Notes under the pieces: model-generated
What the model was told of the DNA's origin: nothing
Seen by the model: only the letters and a program-made list of their open reading frames with translations
The model's database searches: none
Assembly (NCBI GenBank): GCA_015499995.1
Contig: JADNRV010000006.1
Span: forward strand, 620,001 to 684,000
Origin: Flammula alnicola
Lineage: Eukaryota > Basidiomycota > Agaricomycetes > Agaricales > Strophariaceae
Direction: 5' to 3'
DNA: 64,000 nt
Position numbers and translations under genes: made by a program
Part shown: piece after piece, positions 34,378-45,300 of the stretch
How positions within the stretch are numbered: position 1 is the first letter of the stretch
How the letters are laid out: each line of letters opens with the position of its first letter

Positions 34378-34563
34378 ATGCATTCCGCTGCTGCCACCTT
34401 TACCACCACCACCGCCGTCGTCGCGTCGACTCACCATCAGTCATCGTCGACCTCCGCGACCGCGATCTCCTCCGAGTCGAGCTCTTGTATCAACCACAGC
34501 TCTCCTCAATGCTGCCATTGCGGCTGGCGTGGATCCCACTCCCCCAACTGCCCTTTCAAGTAA
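34378..34563 (+). CDS. Small Cys/His protein, 61 residues
   Basis: One exon, ATG 34378-34380, stop 34561-34563. The first 40 residues are almost only Ser, Thr, Ala and His. The end is a compact motif: CCHCGWRGSHSPNCPFK. Two Cys, one His and a final Cys in this spacing (C-x2-C-x5-H-x3-C or similar) could bind one zinc ion, like a zinc knuckle. The low-complexity front and tidy motif at the very C-terminus suggest a real short protein rather than a random frame, since the stop follows the motif directly. No family name can be given. A transcript would be needed to exclude a longer spliced product. Confidence 0.5.
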   Translation: MHSAAATFTTTTAVVASTHHQSSSTSATAISSESSSCINHSSPQCCHCGWRGSHSPNCPFK

Positions 34564-35404
34564 ACGCTTGTTTACATGGTGAGTCGTGTGGGCGCTTCGT
34601 AGCCATGGTTCACTCGACTGACGGAATATCTCCCTTCCTTTCCAGTATCCATATCATATCCTCAGATATCATCGTCGCTCAGCATATCGTCTTGCTATTG
34701 TTTTCATGTCCCAGTTGTTCCGAACAATTTCTATAATACCGCAACTCCACGTCGCCTCCCATACATTAGCCACCGGCGGGTCTAGTATGCTATTTATTCA
34801 GGAGGAGGGAAGAAGTTGATGCACGCGTTTGTAAGAATGGAGGAGTAATGAAGTCATACCATTTGTGTATATGTACCGCGCCCTAGTAACCTGATCGCAT
34901 CTTGTCTTATTCATTTCTCGTTGTCTTTTTTTGTGGTCTTTGTGAGCAAACGGATATTCGTTCCGTCGGCCGTTGGTGTCAGTTGATATGTTGAGAATTT
35001 TGGTTAGTTCGAGATAAGATAATGATGATATTGTTTCTTTTTTAGCATCCGTGACCTCGGGTTCCTGAGAGTTGTCGCCACTGGCCAGTGGTTCGCACTT
35101 TTCCCCCGCACCTTGTTCCGGTGGGCCTCGGACTCCACCCTGCATTGGATATTCCACGTCAGAGACCGTCTCATGTTCTCGCACGGAGTCTATGACGGGA
35201 CCACAAAAATGGCATGCAGATCTGCAGACTCCTTCTTGTTCTCTCTAATTCCTACGCTTCGCGACATCAATGACTTGGATCTCTTAAAGTCTTTACCAAT
35301 GATATCCGGCTTTATGAATTGCCGCGCCGTACCGGATAAAAGCGCTTTCCCCACGTCCTTCCCCACGTTTTGTGGAGAAAGAGACACAACGACTTTGACT
35401 CGAT
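34564..35404. other. Intergenic region, no gene seen
   Basis: 3' flank of the small protein and 5' flank of the hydratase gene. The frames at 34798-35184 (-) and 35113-35439 (+) overlap each other and have no domain support. Confidence 0.5.
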
Positions 35405-36904
35405 ATGTCGCGTCTACAACCCCCTCAGCATTCCGATGAAGTCAAGGTCACTTTCCCATCAGAACATGTGCTCCTGCTCACGCTGAACCGACCGAAATCT
35501 CTCAATGCAATGACCCCGCAAATGTCTGAAGATCTCAAGCACCTCCTCGACTGGTTCGAGGATGAACCAGATTTGTGGTGCGTCACCTTTGTCTCCACTT
35601 GTAGGCATAGCCATATATCCACACATTTACTTATCATTCTCCCTACGCTTTCATAGGGTTGTCATAGTGACTGGAGAAGGACGAGTGTTTTGTGCAGGAG
35701 CCGACCTCAAGGCGTACGTGTGGAGCAGCAGTCTTTAGCATGCTTGTCTCCACTAATTTCCAATTTTACGCATGCAGTTGGAATGAAAATCAACAGGCAG
35801 GCAACACGAGCGAGCAAGAAGGCGTCGTCGCCAACGTGCACGGATTCGGATCCATTTCGCGACGCCAATCGAACAAGCCCATCATCGCCGCGGTAATTGG
35901 TGGGGCGTACGGTGGTGGCTTGGAAATGGTCTTAAATTGCGACTTGGTGGTAGCCAGCCAAGACGCCAAATTCGCGCTCCCTGAAGTTAAACGCGGCGTA
36001 GTTGCGATACAAGGCGGTAAGTCTGACAATCTCTTTTGGTTAGTAGTGATACCGAAAAGTAATATATCCTACGTTGGTATTGTTTGCAGGGATTCCTCGG
36101 CTGGCGCAGATCGCTGGACACCAGGTATGATGACGACTATGATGATGCAATCTTTGCTGCCGTGCTGAAAACGCCACTAACAAATGTCTCGTAGCTCGCG
36201 TCCGAGTTGCTGCTCTTGGGCAAAACGATAGATGCGACGGAGGCGCGGGATCGCTTCGGATTGTGAGCGCATATCTCCTTGTTCTCTCCGCTATTCTCCC
36301 ACAGGATTGGCTATCTATCTTTTGACATTACCTATCCAAGCATGGGCGCTGACTTATATTATATTTATATTTGTCCCCAAGTAGCGTTAACACCGTTGTG
36401 CCACCATCGCAAGTCATCGCGACAGCGGTGACTCTTGCAAAGCAAATCATCGCGAATTCTCCGGACGCCGTTCAGTCGACGAAGAATGGACTGCTGCTCT
36501 CCCAGAGGCACAATTTCTCCGAGACGCTCATAGCGCACGCGTGGAGTGCGCACAGCAAGCAGGTGTACAAGGGCGCTAATATCAAGGTTTGTCATCCAAT
36601 CATTCCCTCCATTCTCTCCCTCGCTCTTCAACCAATACGATCAAACATCTAACCCGGTTCCATCATCTTACAGGAGGGGTTGAAGGCCTTCACCGAGGTT
36701 CGTAATATTTTATTTTTATTCCACCAAGACCTGGCAGTTTTTGATGCGCTTTCCCGATCTTCTTTCTCCCCTTTCAAACATTTTCATTTACGCATGCGGG
36801 CTTGTGCTGGACATATTTCTGTTGCTTCGCGCGCCGATTTGGTTTGGTGTTGATTGTGATTGTGACAGAAACGCGCACCCGTTTGGACTAGTCCCAAGCT
36901 GTAA
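35405..36904 (+). CDS. Enoyl-CoA hydratase/isomerase family protein
   Basis: Eight exons: 35405-35577, 35657-35713, 35778-36016, 36090-36124, 36195-36262, 36385-36586, 36674-36697, 36869-36904, giving 277 residues. Crotonase-fold enzyme acting on an acyl-CoA. The oxyanion-hole segments are FCAGADLKAW and IGGAYGGGLEMVLNCD, followed by FALPEVKRGVVAIQGGIPRLAQIAG. Both Glu positions used by true hydratases are present (LEMVLNCD and LPEVKRG). Later blocks LLLGKTIDATEARDRFG and NTVVPPSQV match the family. The length is normal. No presequence or PTS1 is visible (ends WTSPKL), so the compartment is uncertain. The exact reaction (beta-oxidation, or a branched-chain step such as methylglutaconyl-CoA hydration) cannot be told. 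Confidence 0.93.
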
Positions 36905-39900
36905 ATAGCCCACGCGAAGGCACCCCAGTTGTGCCTTGCTGCTGCTGCTGCTGTTACGCAACGTCAAGGAAAATCGCATGCGTTAGCTTAACGTGAATGT
37001 CTGTCTATCTATAGATATCGCACCTTGTCCCTGGATCAGATATACCATATAAGAGCCTATCTACCCTACCTGTTTTTAGTGTTCAGTGCGCACCTGATGG
37101 AATTTGTGGAAACATTGTGAATGGCTTGAGACCTCCGTATGAGAGCTTGAGGTTTATGCAATTGAATAAACTCCGTAGTTATCGTGCGCCCCATAGCGTT
37201 TGGTCGGGAGATCGAGAAGACGCGGGGTAAGAACTTCTAAGAAGTATGGCGATTGCAACAGTGGAGCTCCATCGTGCCTATAGCTAGCTACACAATTGAT
37301 GTGATTATCTCTGTGCGTACTTGTATTATTAGATTCAACTTCGAACGACATCACTTATGACTATGTCAGTGAAACTATAATGCAATACAAAAATCAATTG
37401 TGTGAAGAGTGTTCTATTGCAGTCGAAGGATCCAGAGCCCATGCTTCTCCGAGAAGTTAAGTTCCGTCAGCAGGCAGTCCAACTTTTTGTTTCCAACAAC
37501 TCATCAATTCGAATTCGTGACCGCTAGATTGGGATTTAGATGGGGTGCATTCGATTCGAAGTCAAGCAGAATATCTGGGAATATCTGGTCATGCGATGTA
37601 GCCTTAGCTGATGAACAAGATGAACTGTACTTGGGTTTGTTGCATAGCATCACGCGTCTTAACGCACCGCAGCCTTGCCAGTCTATTGGCCCTTTCGTAC
37701 CATTTGTCGCCGTGTATTCTGGAAGTGCGCTCCATTCGCCCAATAACGATGTCGCGTGCGTGATATTGGACCAGGCAACTGTCAGACACCTAGTACTTAC
37801 CTATCTCCTGGGTCGGCGGGTCTGCTTCTTTTCCGGGATTAACCCTTTGGATATCTCCTGGCATCCTGTACGCTATTCGTCGAACAACGGCGCATCAAAG
37901 GGAAGAACGGTAAGCTCCGTGCTATAACACATCGTGTCGAACGCCAACGGTCTTCTCAGGGGAAAACAATTTCTGCATTCCAGAAAAAAAGAAACGCTAC
38001 CGTGGCGCGTATGAGCGATAAAAGGCAGGTATATTATCGCTTGCCGAAGTTCCCTGGGCAACCTTGGGTGAAGCGGGGCGATCGGCGACGCTATAAGTAA
38101 GGAAGTGTGGGCGTGTCCCGGAATCCCACGCTGGCGGCGAAATGCGAAAAGACGGTCCCTTACAAGCCACAGTGAGACAAGCGCGCGAAGAGGCGTCCAA
38201 AACCCGCTCGATGATCACCTCGTCTTTGTGCAGGTGCTCCTACGCCAAGAAACCCTAAATACAAGCCCCGCCCATGGGCGTGAATAAGCTTAAATGGTCT
38301 GGTCGAATAAGTAAGCACCAAACTGCTTACACAAAGATATTTATAAGAGGGGCGGTGGCGCCAGTGCTGACGGCGCGCTTTGTGCTAGCGCGATTAGACA
38401 CTAGCGTAAGGTTGGGGCAAAAACCGCAGTCAGACGTTGTCAGCGCGATATCATGGCTCATGTTCACAGTGGAGTTTCGATAACTCCTTGAAGAATCGGC
38501 GACGCTCTTTTTTTGCGGTGGATTCGGTGACATGCGCAAAATTGGAGCTGGAGCCAAGAGAATACGAGTACACGAGCGGGGTCCAATCGTAGAAAGAAAA
38601 AGAGTTTTCTGTGTATGGTGCAGCGAAAGCAGTCGTAGGCCAGACAGCTGCTCCCCAAAGCATGTGCTCCCACTGATCCGAAGCAGGCAGGCAGAGCTTA
38701 GACCGGCGAATTAGATGATTGCCATCTCTCGCGATTCCCCGATTGTCCTGCTTATGTATGAGTAGATGACACCAAATGAGAACTGTCAGTGTCAACCTCT
38801 GTCGTGAGGATTTACTTAGCAGTGAGACATCGCCACAGTCAAGCATTAGGCCTATAGGATTATGTAGGGAAAGGCGTTCAGCCCTTGAGGTTCGGCAAGG
38901 AAATAAGACGGAAGGGTCGCGGATAGCTGTGTAATTCCAAAAACACCACAATGAGGGAAAGAGGCACGGGAATAGCCTGCCCAGCTTACAATCATGTCAA
39001 GCCAGGCGAGTTGGATTGATTCGCTTCCTTTCAGGAGAAAAAAAATCCCTGAGGTTTATCCTATCTGTCATACCGGGGTTTTCCGCTGGAGATATGCAGT
39101 GTGCATCGACGTACATATCGAGCTATATCACGCAGGTAAAACGCCAACTGATTCACTGACAGAAGGCCATGATCATTCGAGAGTCTGGATGTCCTGGAAG
39201 ACAAGTAACGCGTTCCTCCTTTATCGTACGATCATATTGACCATATTGAAAGGCCGCGAAAGAGTCGAGCCTCTTCAGAAGCTTTTATTCGTGGACCAGT
39301 CGGCGATTCCTGTCGGATCCGAACGGGTGGAGTTTGTGTTCAGTCCACGCTCTGACTGGTGGAAGATGGAGGAACCGTAAAAATGCGTTCCATCGCCGAA
39401 CCACAAACTCTAGACTCCCGGAGAAGGTGGAATTTTTTTTTTGTATTGCCAGAGGAAACCCTTGGGAAAAGCGATGCCATCGCTCGCTCATGTTCCAACT
39501 TCCTGATAGCTGCGGATATCTTTTAATCCACTGGAGGCCGACTGGGCGCTGGAAGTGGCAGGAAGAGATACGGCAGGCTACCAAAGTCAGATTCGACGAT
39601 CTGTGTTTCCACCTGCCTAATCCTTCACGATGACCTCAGTCAGGGTCCATTTACCCATCAGATTTACCTGACATCGTAAAGCAGTTTGGGGAAAGAAGAG
39701 TTTTGCTGCACCGATTAGAGACGATTTAGATGGGAGAAGATATGGTTGGGAATCCGAGGAGGCTAACACCCGAGGCGGCAAGGCGTCGATGAAGAGGACA
39801 TGAGTACGCCGTCGAACCTGAGGGACCTTCTCCTTCTCCATTCAGAGCCGTGCAATGGTGCTTGGATGCTAGCATCGTGAATCTAGTTGGATAGGCCTGG

Positions 39901-40238
39901 AATCGGTGGATTGAATTTATCTGGCACTGACAAACGCAGGAATTCGAGGCTGTCTCATCTGTCGAAGTTGATTGAATCTACAGTGGTACACATGGGCCAA
40001 AGTTCCACCGAGAAATCTGCAGAGAAGCATTTGAAAGACATTTCTTCCACCTTGGATCGAAAAAATTTCCAGATATGTGGCGCAGATTCTGTAGGTGTTT
40101 TTCATCGAGCCGTTGACTGACATGGACTTGAAGGAAAGGGACAACCCGATGTCAGATTCACCTCTATATTTGGTAATATGACTGTGGGAAGATAACAAAA
40201 AAAAATTGTTGAAATTAGCAGCGCGGCAGAGGTTGGTG
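36905..40238. other. 3.3-kb region without a supportable gene
   Basis: A short GCT repeat (about 36939-36953) lies in the 3' flank of the hydratase gene. A 172-codon frame at 37409-37927 overlaps frames on the other strand and has no domain. Nothing else recognised. Confidence 0.5.
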
Positions 40239-41185
40239 ATGAACAACTCCGGGAAAGAACTTTCCTCTGCTCAGGTTCCTCAGGATACCCCTGCGTCTAC
40301 ACCCCGGCCTACCAGTGCGTTTGAGCGATGGCGAAGGAAAGCCATGCTGGTCACTGGCCTTGGCGTCTCCGAAGATGAACGCCTCGAAGACCTTCGCTCA
40401 TCTCACATTTACGATTGCGAGCAGAAGAAGGAATATCTCATGAACTACAGTAAGTCTTGGGTTATTAGATCTTGAGTAAGAGGCTTACCCCATGCTTGAA
40501 CAACTAGGTCCTATAGTCGTCTTCATGCTCAAGCATCTGAAGCTTTCCGGGTGTGAAGTGCCACCTTCCAACATCCTCTGTGCACCGTGTGACATGACCA
40601 AAGCCGGCGGGTTCTCGCCTGATCCTGGGGCCGTCGTCTTGTGTGCTGGTCATTTCTTCAGCCAGCAGCATATGGAGAGCACAATTACCCACGAGCTCGT
40701 ACACATGTATGACCACTGTCGCTTCAAGGTTGATTGGTCAAACCTCCGGCACCACGCCTGCAGCGAGGTGCGCTCAGCATCGTTGTTTTCATGATTGCAA
40801 TGGTCGTTGACACTGTTATGGGAAGATTCGTGCCAACAATCTGAGTGGCGATTGTCGGTTCTCTCGCGAATTGCGCCGCGGGTTCGTGGCATTTTCGAAG
40901 CAACATCAGGTAAAGAGATATGCCTGGTTACGTGGCGCTAAAAATACTCATACGTTTGATATTCTTATCCTGCTAGGCTTGTGTACGCCGACGGGCGATA
41001 CAGTCAGTTGCTGCAAACCCAGCCTGCCCAAACGAGGCCGCAGCAGAACGTGCCGTCAACGAGGTTTGGGAGAGCTGTTTCAACGATACACGGCCATTCG
41101 ACGAGGTGGGCTTTAATGAATTTTTCATGTCGTGTTCTCACACCATTTCGCATGCTATGACGTTATGAACCATCAGATTTACTGA
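40239..41185 (+). CDS. ATP23: Mitochondrial metalloprotease/chaperone ATP23
   Basis: Five exons: 40239-40449, 40508-40767, 40826-40909, 40977-41105, 41177-41185, giving 230 residues. Known role in yeast: processes the Atp6 precursor and assists assembly of the F0 part of ATP synthase, in the intermembrane space. The zinc-protease motif HELVH is in [16 protein letters not shown]. Family blocks: [57 protein letters not shown] and DTRPFDE near the end. Many Cys (twin CX9C-like spacing) fit oxidative import. The last exon is 9 bases (ATT TAC TGA), giving the family-like ending PFDEIY. If intron 4 is not removed the protein would instead continue 18 residues into VGFNEFF.... Confidence 0.92.
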
Positions 41186-41533
41186 CTGTTGCATTGGAAA
41201 GAGTTATATGTAGACCGTATTATTACGACCAACATTTGCCATCGATTGCAAGTCCCCTCTCCTATAGTTATGTGAGATATATGGCATGAAGAGCTCGGAC
41301 GGGTGAAGCTGCAGGCTGGTCTGGCAGAAATGCGCCAGAGCATTCCATCTGTCGCAGGATAGGAGCCAAATTAGGAGCGCAGCCCCTTGATCCGTCGCTT
41401 GATTGATTACACATGTTTGTGCTGGAGGATTATAAAATCTTCAACGTCAGAGTTCTTCGTCTCGTTCTCACCGTCGTTGCCCTCCTCGAAGCCCCTCAAT
41501 AGTTCACGATTCGACCACCTTCACGAGCCTAAT
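41186..41533. promoter_or_regulatory. Intergenic / upstream region of the GPI-anchored protein gene
   Basis: 348 bases between the ATP23 stop and the next start. No specific motif can be defended. Confidence 0.35.
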
Positions 41534-42383
41534 ATGTTTGCCAAGCTCAGGTATGTCAAGTATACTTCCTAAGGTCAACGTCATCTTGAAAGGGTTGTCG
41601 GAAACTTAGCCTCCTCGCTCTCGCTGTACCTTTGGTGTCAGCCCTTCAGCTCGCAACTCCCACCAACCCAACTTCTGGAGGACAAGTAACAATCCACTGG
41701 ACCAACCAGCAGGGTGATCCGTATGTGATTCTCCCGTCATCTTACATGTTCCTCTGTTCTCACCTCTTCTTAGTACCAGCTGGAGTTTTGAGCTCACTAA
41801 TACCGCATTCAACAACGAATTCGCCATCGCCAACAACGTGGACCCATCCGCGTCTCAGCTCACTCTTACTCTACCAATTGTCCCTGTCGGGTACGCCTCG
41901 TGCTTTGCTTCTTTTCTCAGCATTTCTGATCGCGCCTTGCAGCGATGGTTATACCCTCCAAGCTGTTAACATTGGCAACGTTAGCGACATCTTCGCCCAG
42001 ACCCCCGACTTTGCTGTTGGCGCCACTACGACCAGCCTTACGACCTCAGCCTCCACCCTCAGTTCAGCTGGATCTTCTTCCTCGGGCACTCTCTCCCATG
42101 TCACGTGCGTTTTTCCATACTGCTTGTTCTTCCGCAGCAAGTAATAACTTGGCTCTGTAGCTCCATTACTCCCTCATCCACGCCTGGATTCTCCTCGAAC
42201 ATTATTACCTCGTCGCCTAGCTCGTCTACTTCTGGTGCCTCGGCGACGACTAGCACGGGCGCCGCCGTCACTTCTTCCTCTGCGGCCGCTCTTTCTTCGC
42301 GTATGGGCTTCGGTAACTCCGCTGGTGGCATCGTCGCTGTTGTTCTCTCGGCCGTCGCTGGTGCAGCTATGATAGCCCTCTAA
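41534..42383 (+). CDS. Ser/Thr-rich GPI-anchored wall protein, Kre9/Knh1-like N-domain
   Basis: Five exons: 41534-41550, 41610-41720, 41774-41890, 41943-42104, 42161-42383, giving 209 residues. Signal peptide MFAKLSLLALAVPLVSALQ. Next comes a ~90-residue beta domain beginning ATPTNPTSGGQVTIHWTN and including WSFELTN and GDGYTLQAVNIGNVSDIFAQT, which fits the Kre9/Knh1 N-terminal family found in fungal wall proteins. Then comes a Ser/Thr-rich, probably O-glycosylated stalk. The C-terminal end (GGIVAVVLSAVAGAAMIAL) is hydrophobic and preceded by small residues (GFGNSA), as in a GPI-attachment signal. Probable location: plasma membrane and wall. Confidence 0.85.
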
Positions 42384-45300
42384 AATTCCCTATCTTACGG
42401 ACATACACGGCCCTCGCATCTCTGCAACTCACTCTTTCTTGGATCAGCCGGATTTTATACGATACAGGTTTTTTTATATGCCTTTAGCTACCAAAAAACT
42501 TTTTTTTCACATTGGACTTCCGAACTTTTTCCCTACGTACAATGCCAGCTTCCTGTGATTGTTTATCCATGATTTCCTTTTTGCGGATATTCCATTTTGC
42601 GTAGTTCGGATGCTTATAACTCTTGAAGCTCGGACAGTTGCTGTTTTCTTCACTTAGTGATGCTACACGTCCTTAGCGAAATGGTGTACCGTACTGTTCG
42701 CTTGTCCGCTCCTTTTTTCAATCTCGTATCTCGCATTTGCACTTACTACACGTGTATGTATCCCTTAGTGTTGCTATGAACAGATTTTGTTGTCGCCCAC
42801 TTGTGTTCAATGATCGCAGAAAATCAGGTGTTTAATTTGATGGTTGCATAGAACACTTCAAGTTTCAGTACTCAGTACTCAGTGCTCAGCGCTCAGCACC
42901 CAGTACTGTTGGCTGTGCTGTTGGCCGTGGAGTGCAAAATAACGGCCTGGAGCCGCCCTTGTTTCTTAAACAGGCGTCATAGCAAGGCTCACTGATAAGG
43001 ATTATGTGGCGCGCATTTGCACTGATCAATGATGACGGTGTTTGCCGTTCCAGCAAGTACATATCATGATGTATGACATATGTATACCTGCAAGGAATTT
43101 AAAGGCTAGGGTGCATTTAGTAAGCTTCGACCACTGGCGTCCACCGAGTCAAAACTCTCAGGTTATGTCGGCGTTACTTTAGATGTCCACCACTTTAATT
43201 GGCAGTGGGAAGCTAGGCCTGAGCTGAAGCCTCCAGAAAAATGAGGAGTTTGATATCAAAGTCCGATCGGCTAGGAATGTTCTTGCCTCAAGTAACACAA
43301 CCTCTAGACCGTTTGCAGGGTTATATATCTGCACTTCTTACCATGAATTCGGACTTTACCATGGGGAATGTCTAGAGTACCACGCCCCCCACATATGATA
43401 GTAATCAATAATCTTACGATGTACGCCTTCAGGAACTTCCTGGGCGACGCTATCAGCCGAGAACCATCCAGTTTGTCCAGTTTGGTTTGGTTTTTCACTT
43501 GCCTTCCCATCGTTCTGATCAGTAGAAGTGAGAGTGTGAATAAGAAACTTCAACCTCCTGACCAGCAGCCCGCCCGCAGCCTAGCAAAAATAGTGACGCC
43601 ACACAAGCTTCAGGTCTATATTTTGTACAAGTCAGCCACTATAACATATATTGTCAGGGGATATCGCGACTTAAACCCGAGATTCGAAAGCCCTACCCCA
43701 AGCCACGTCGACGCTCGGGTTCTAATTTACCAGGAACTCACAAGCTTCAAGTCAATTGCGGAGCGGCCATCGCAACAAAAGGAGGATTTCCCCAACATAT
43801 GTCAGTGATATCCTTATCTCGTGGGATGTGCTGATCTTGATTCCACTCCCGACAGCCGAAAATCTGAGAACTTTAGAGTCAGAAGCTTTTGGTACACGTC
43901 GATGTATGTCGCTCAGTTCTCAGCACGAGTGAAGGAATTGCTATTTTTAGATCACCGCCTTCGATTTCATGATCGCCCGCGTACGCTCGATATCACGCAA
44001 GACACGACTTTCTTTCCCCGCTTGACGGAGTGAATCCAGTCTAAAAGCACCCTGAAATTGCACTTCCATTTGTGATGATATCAGGGCAGCAGGGCGTGGA
44101 AGTGGAAGTGGGATAGAAAAGAAACCACGCTGAGAGACGTGAATAGAGATAACCATTCTCTCGATTAACTCTAGCTCGAGCCAAAGTGTGGATAAATGAT
44201 GATATTTGCGACTTGGTCGGTAAATGAAAATACATCTGTAGGACATCGGGAAACAAAGTGCAGCTTAATCCACCCTTCATCGCAGATATTAAACCATGGT
44301 TTATTTGCTGGCACACGGGCCATAAGCGTCTACGTCAAAACTGAATGCAGAACTTTCAGTGTTAAAGCTCCGCCCGAGGAGGTCGTCTCGTCCTCGCGCT
44401 CGCGGCGTTACCTCTGTATAATCATACAACCAAGTCTGAAATATCCGCCAGCATGACGTCTTCTCGGCGGAGTAACCAACTAGATTTCTGACAAGATTGC
44501 ATGCGCTTTAGCGGACTCTGGAGTTGGGTCATAAGTACACCAGCACAGTTTCACACGATGCGCCACATATTTCATAATGATAATGAATCGGCGGTAAATC
44601 AAGAGATATTACTGTCTACTGAGTGGTTGTGAGACGCGAGAAATCCGGGAAAGGGATGGAATATCCCACCGCTTAAGGCCTAGGATGCAATCAAATTAGC
44701 ATGGGTTGCCTGTTATTTTTGAACCTCATGACAGCGCTAGTACTTTGATTCCATGGGTCGCACATGAAAACGTTATTTTCTGCTTCGTAGGACATGTGTT
44801 GCATGGGAACCTGCAATGGGGAAGTATTTTCCACGCGTGAAGAGGTGTGTCTCTGGTACCGTGCGCTGGCACTGTACCCGCCCTTCGAGAGGGTAGATAG
44901 ATGATCAACGTCGCAAAGGAACCGCTAACTTGTTGCTCGACTCTTCTAAGAATTGCTGGGAGGTCCCAACCCAGTCCGAACCAGATATCCAGGCTGCGAA
45001 TAAACTTGCTCGTAACCCAAATTCATAGAAACATGGTCAGTTGACTCGGAAAACATCACCGGAAAACATGTAACGAGCTGAAGGTCCGTTGGCTCGAATT
45101 CTAGCCTTAATCCTCCGTGTTAAGCCTCTGCGGCGTTCTACGGGCAGTTTACGAGGTATGACCTCGTCCTCGAAATATATACCGGTGGCATTATGTAAAT
45201 CACTAACGGCGTTTAACCTTTGATTTAGAGATAATCTTGGAGGCCCTCCAATACGGGATGGCGTACCTCCGCAAGAAAGACACATTATATGACGGGATAA

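Noticed and set aside
37409..37927. 172-codon frame as a gene
   Set aside because: Overlapped by antisense frames, no domain, no clear start context.
43368..43808. 146-codon frame as a gene
   Set aside because: No recognisable domain and no upstream or downstream exon, in a long region where frames of this size arise by chance.
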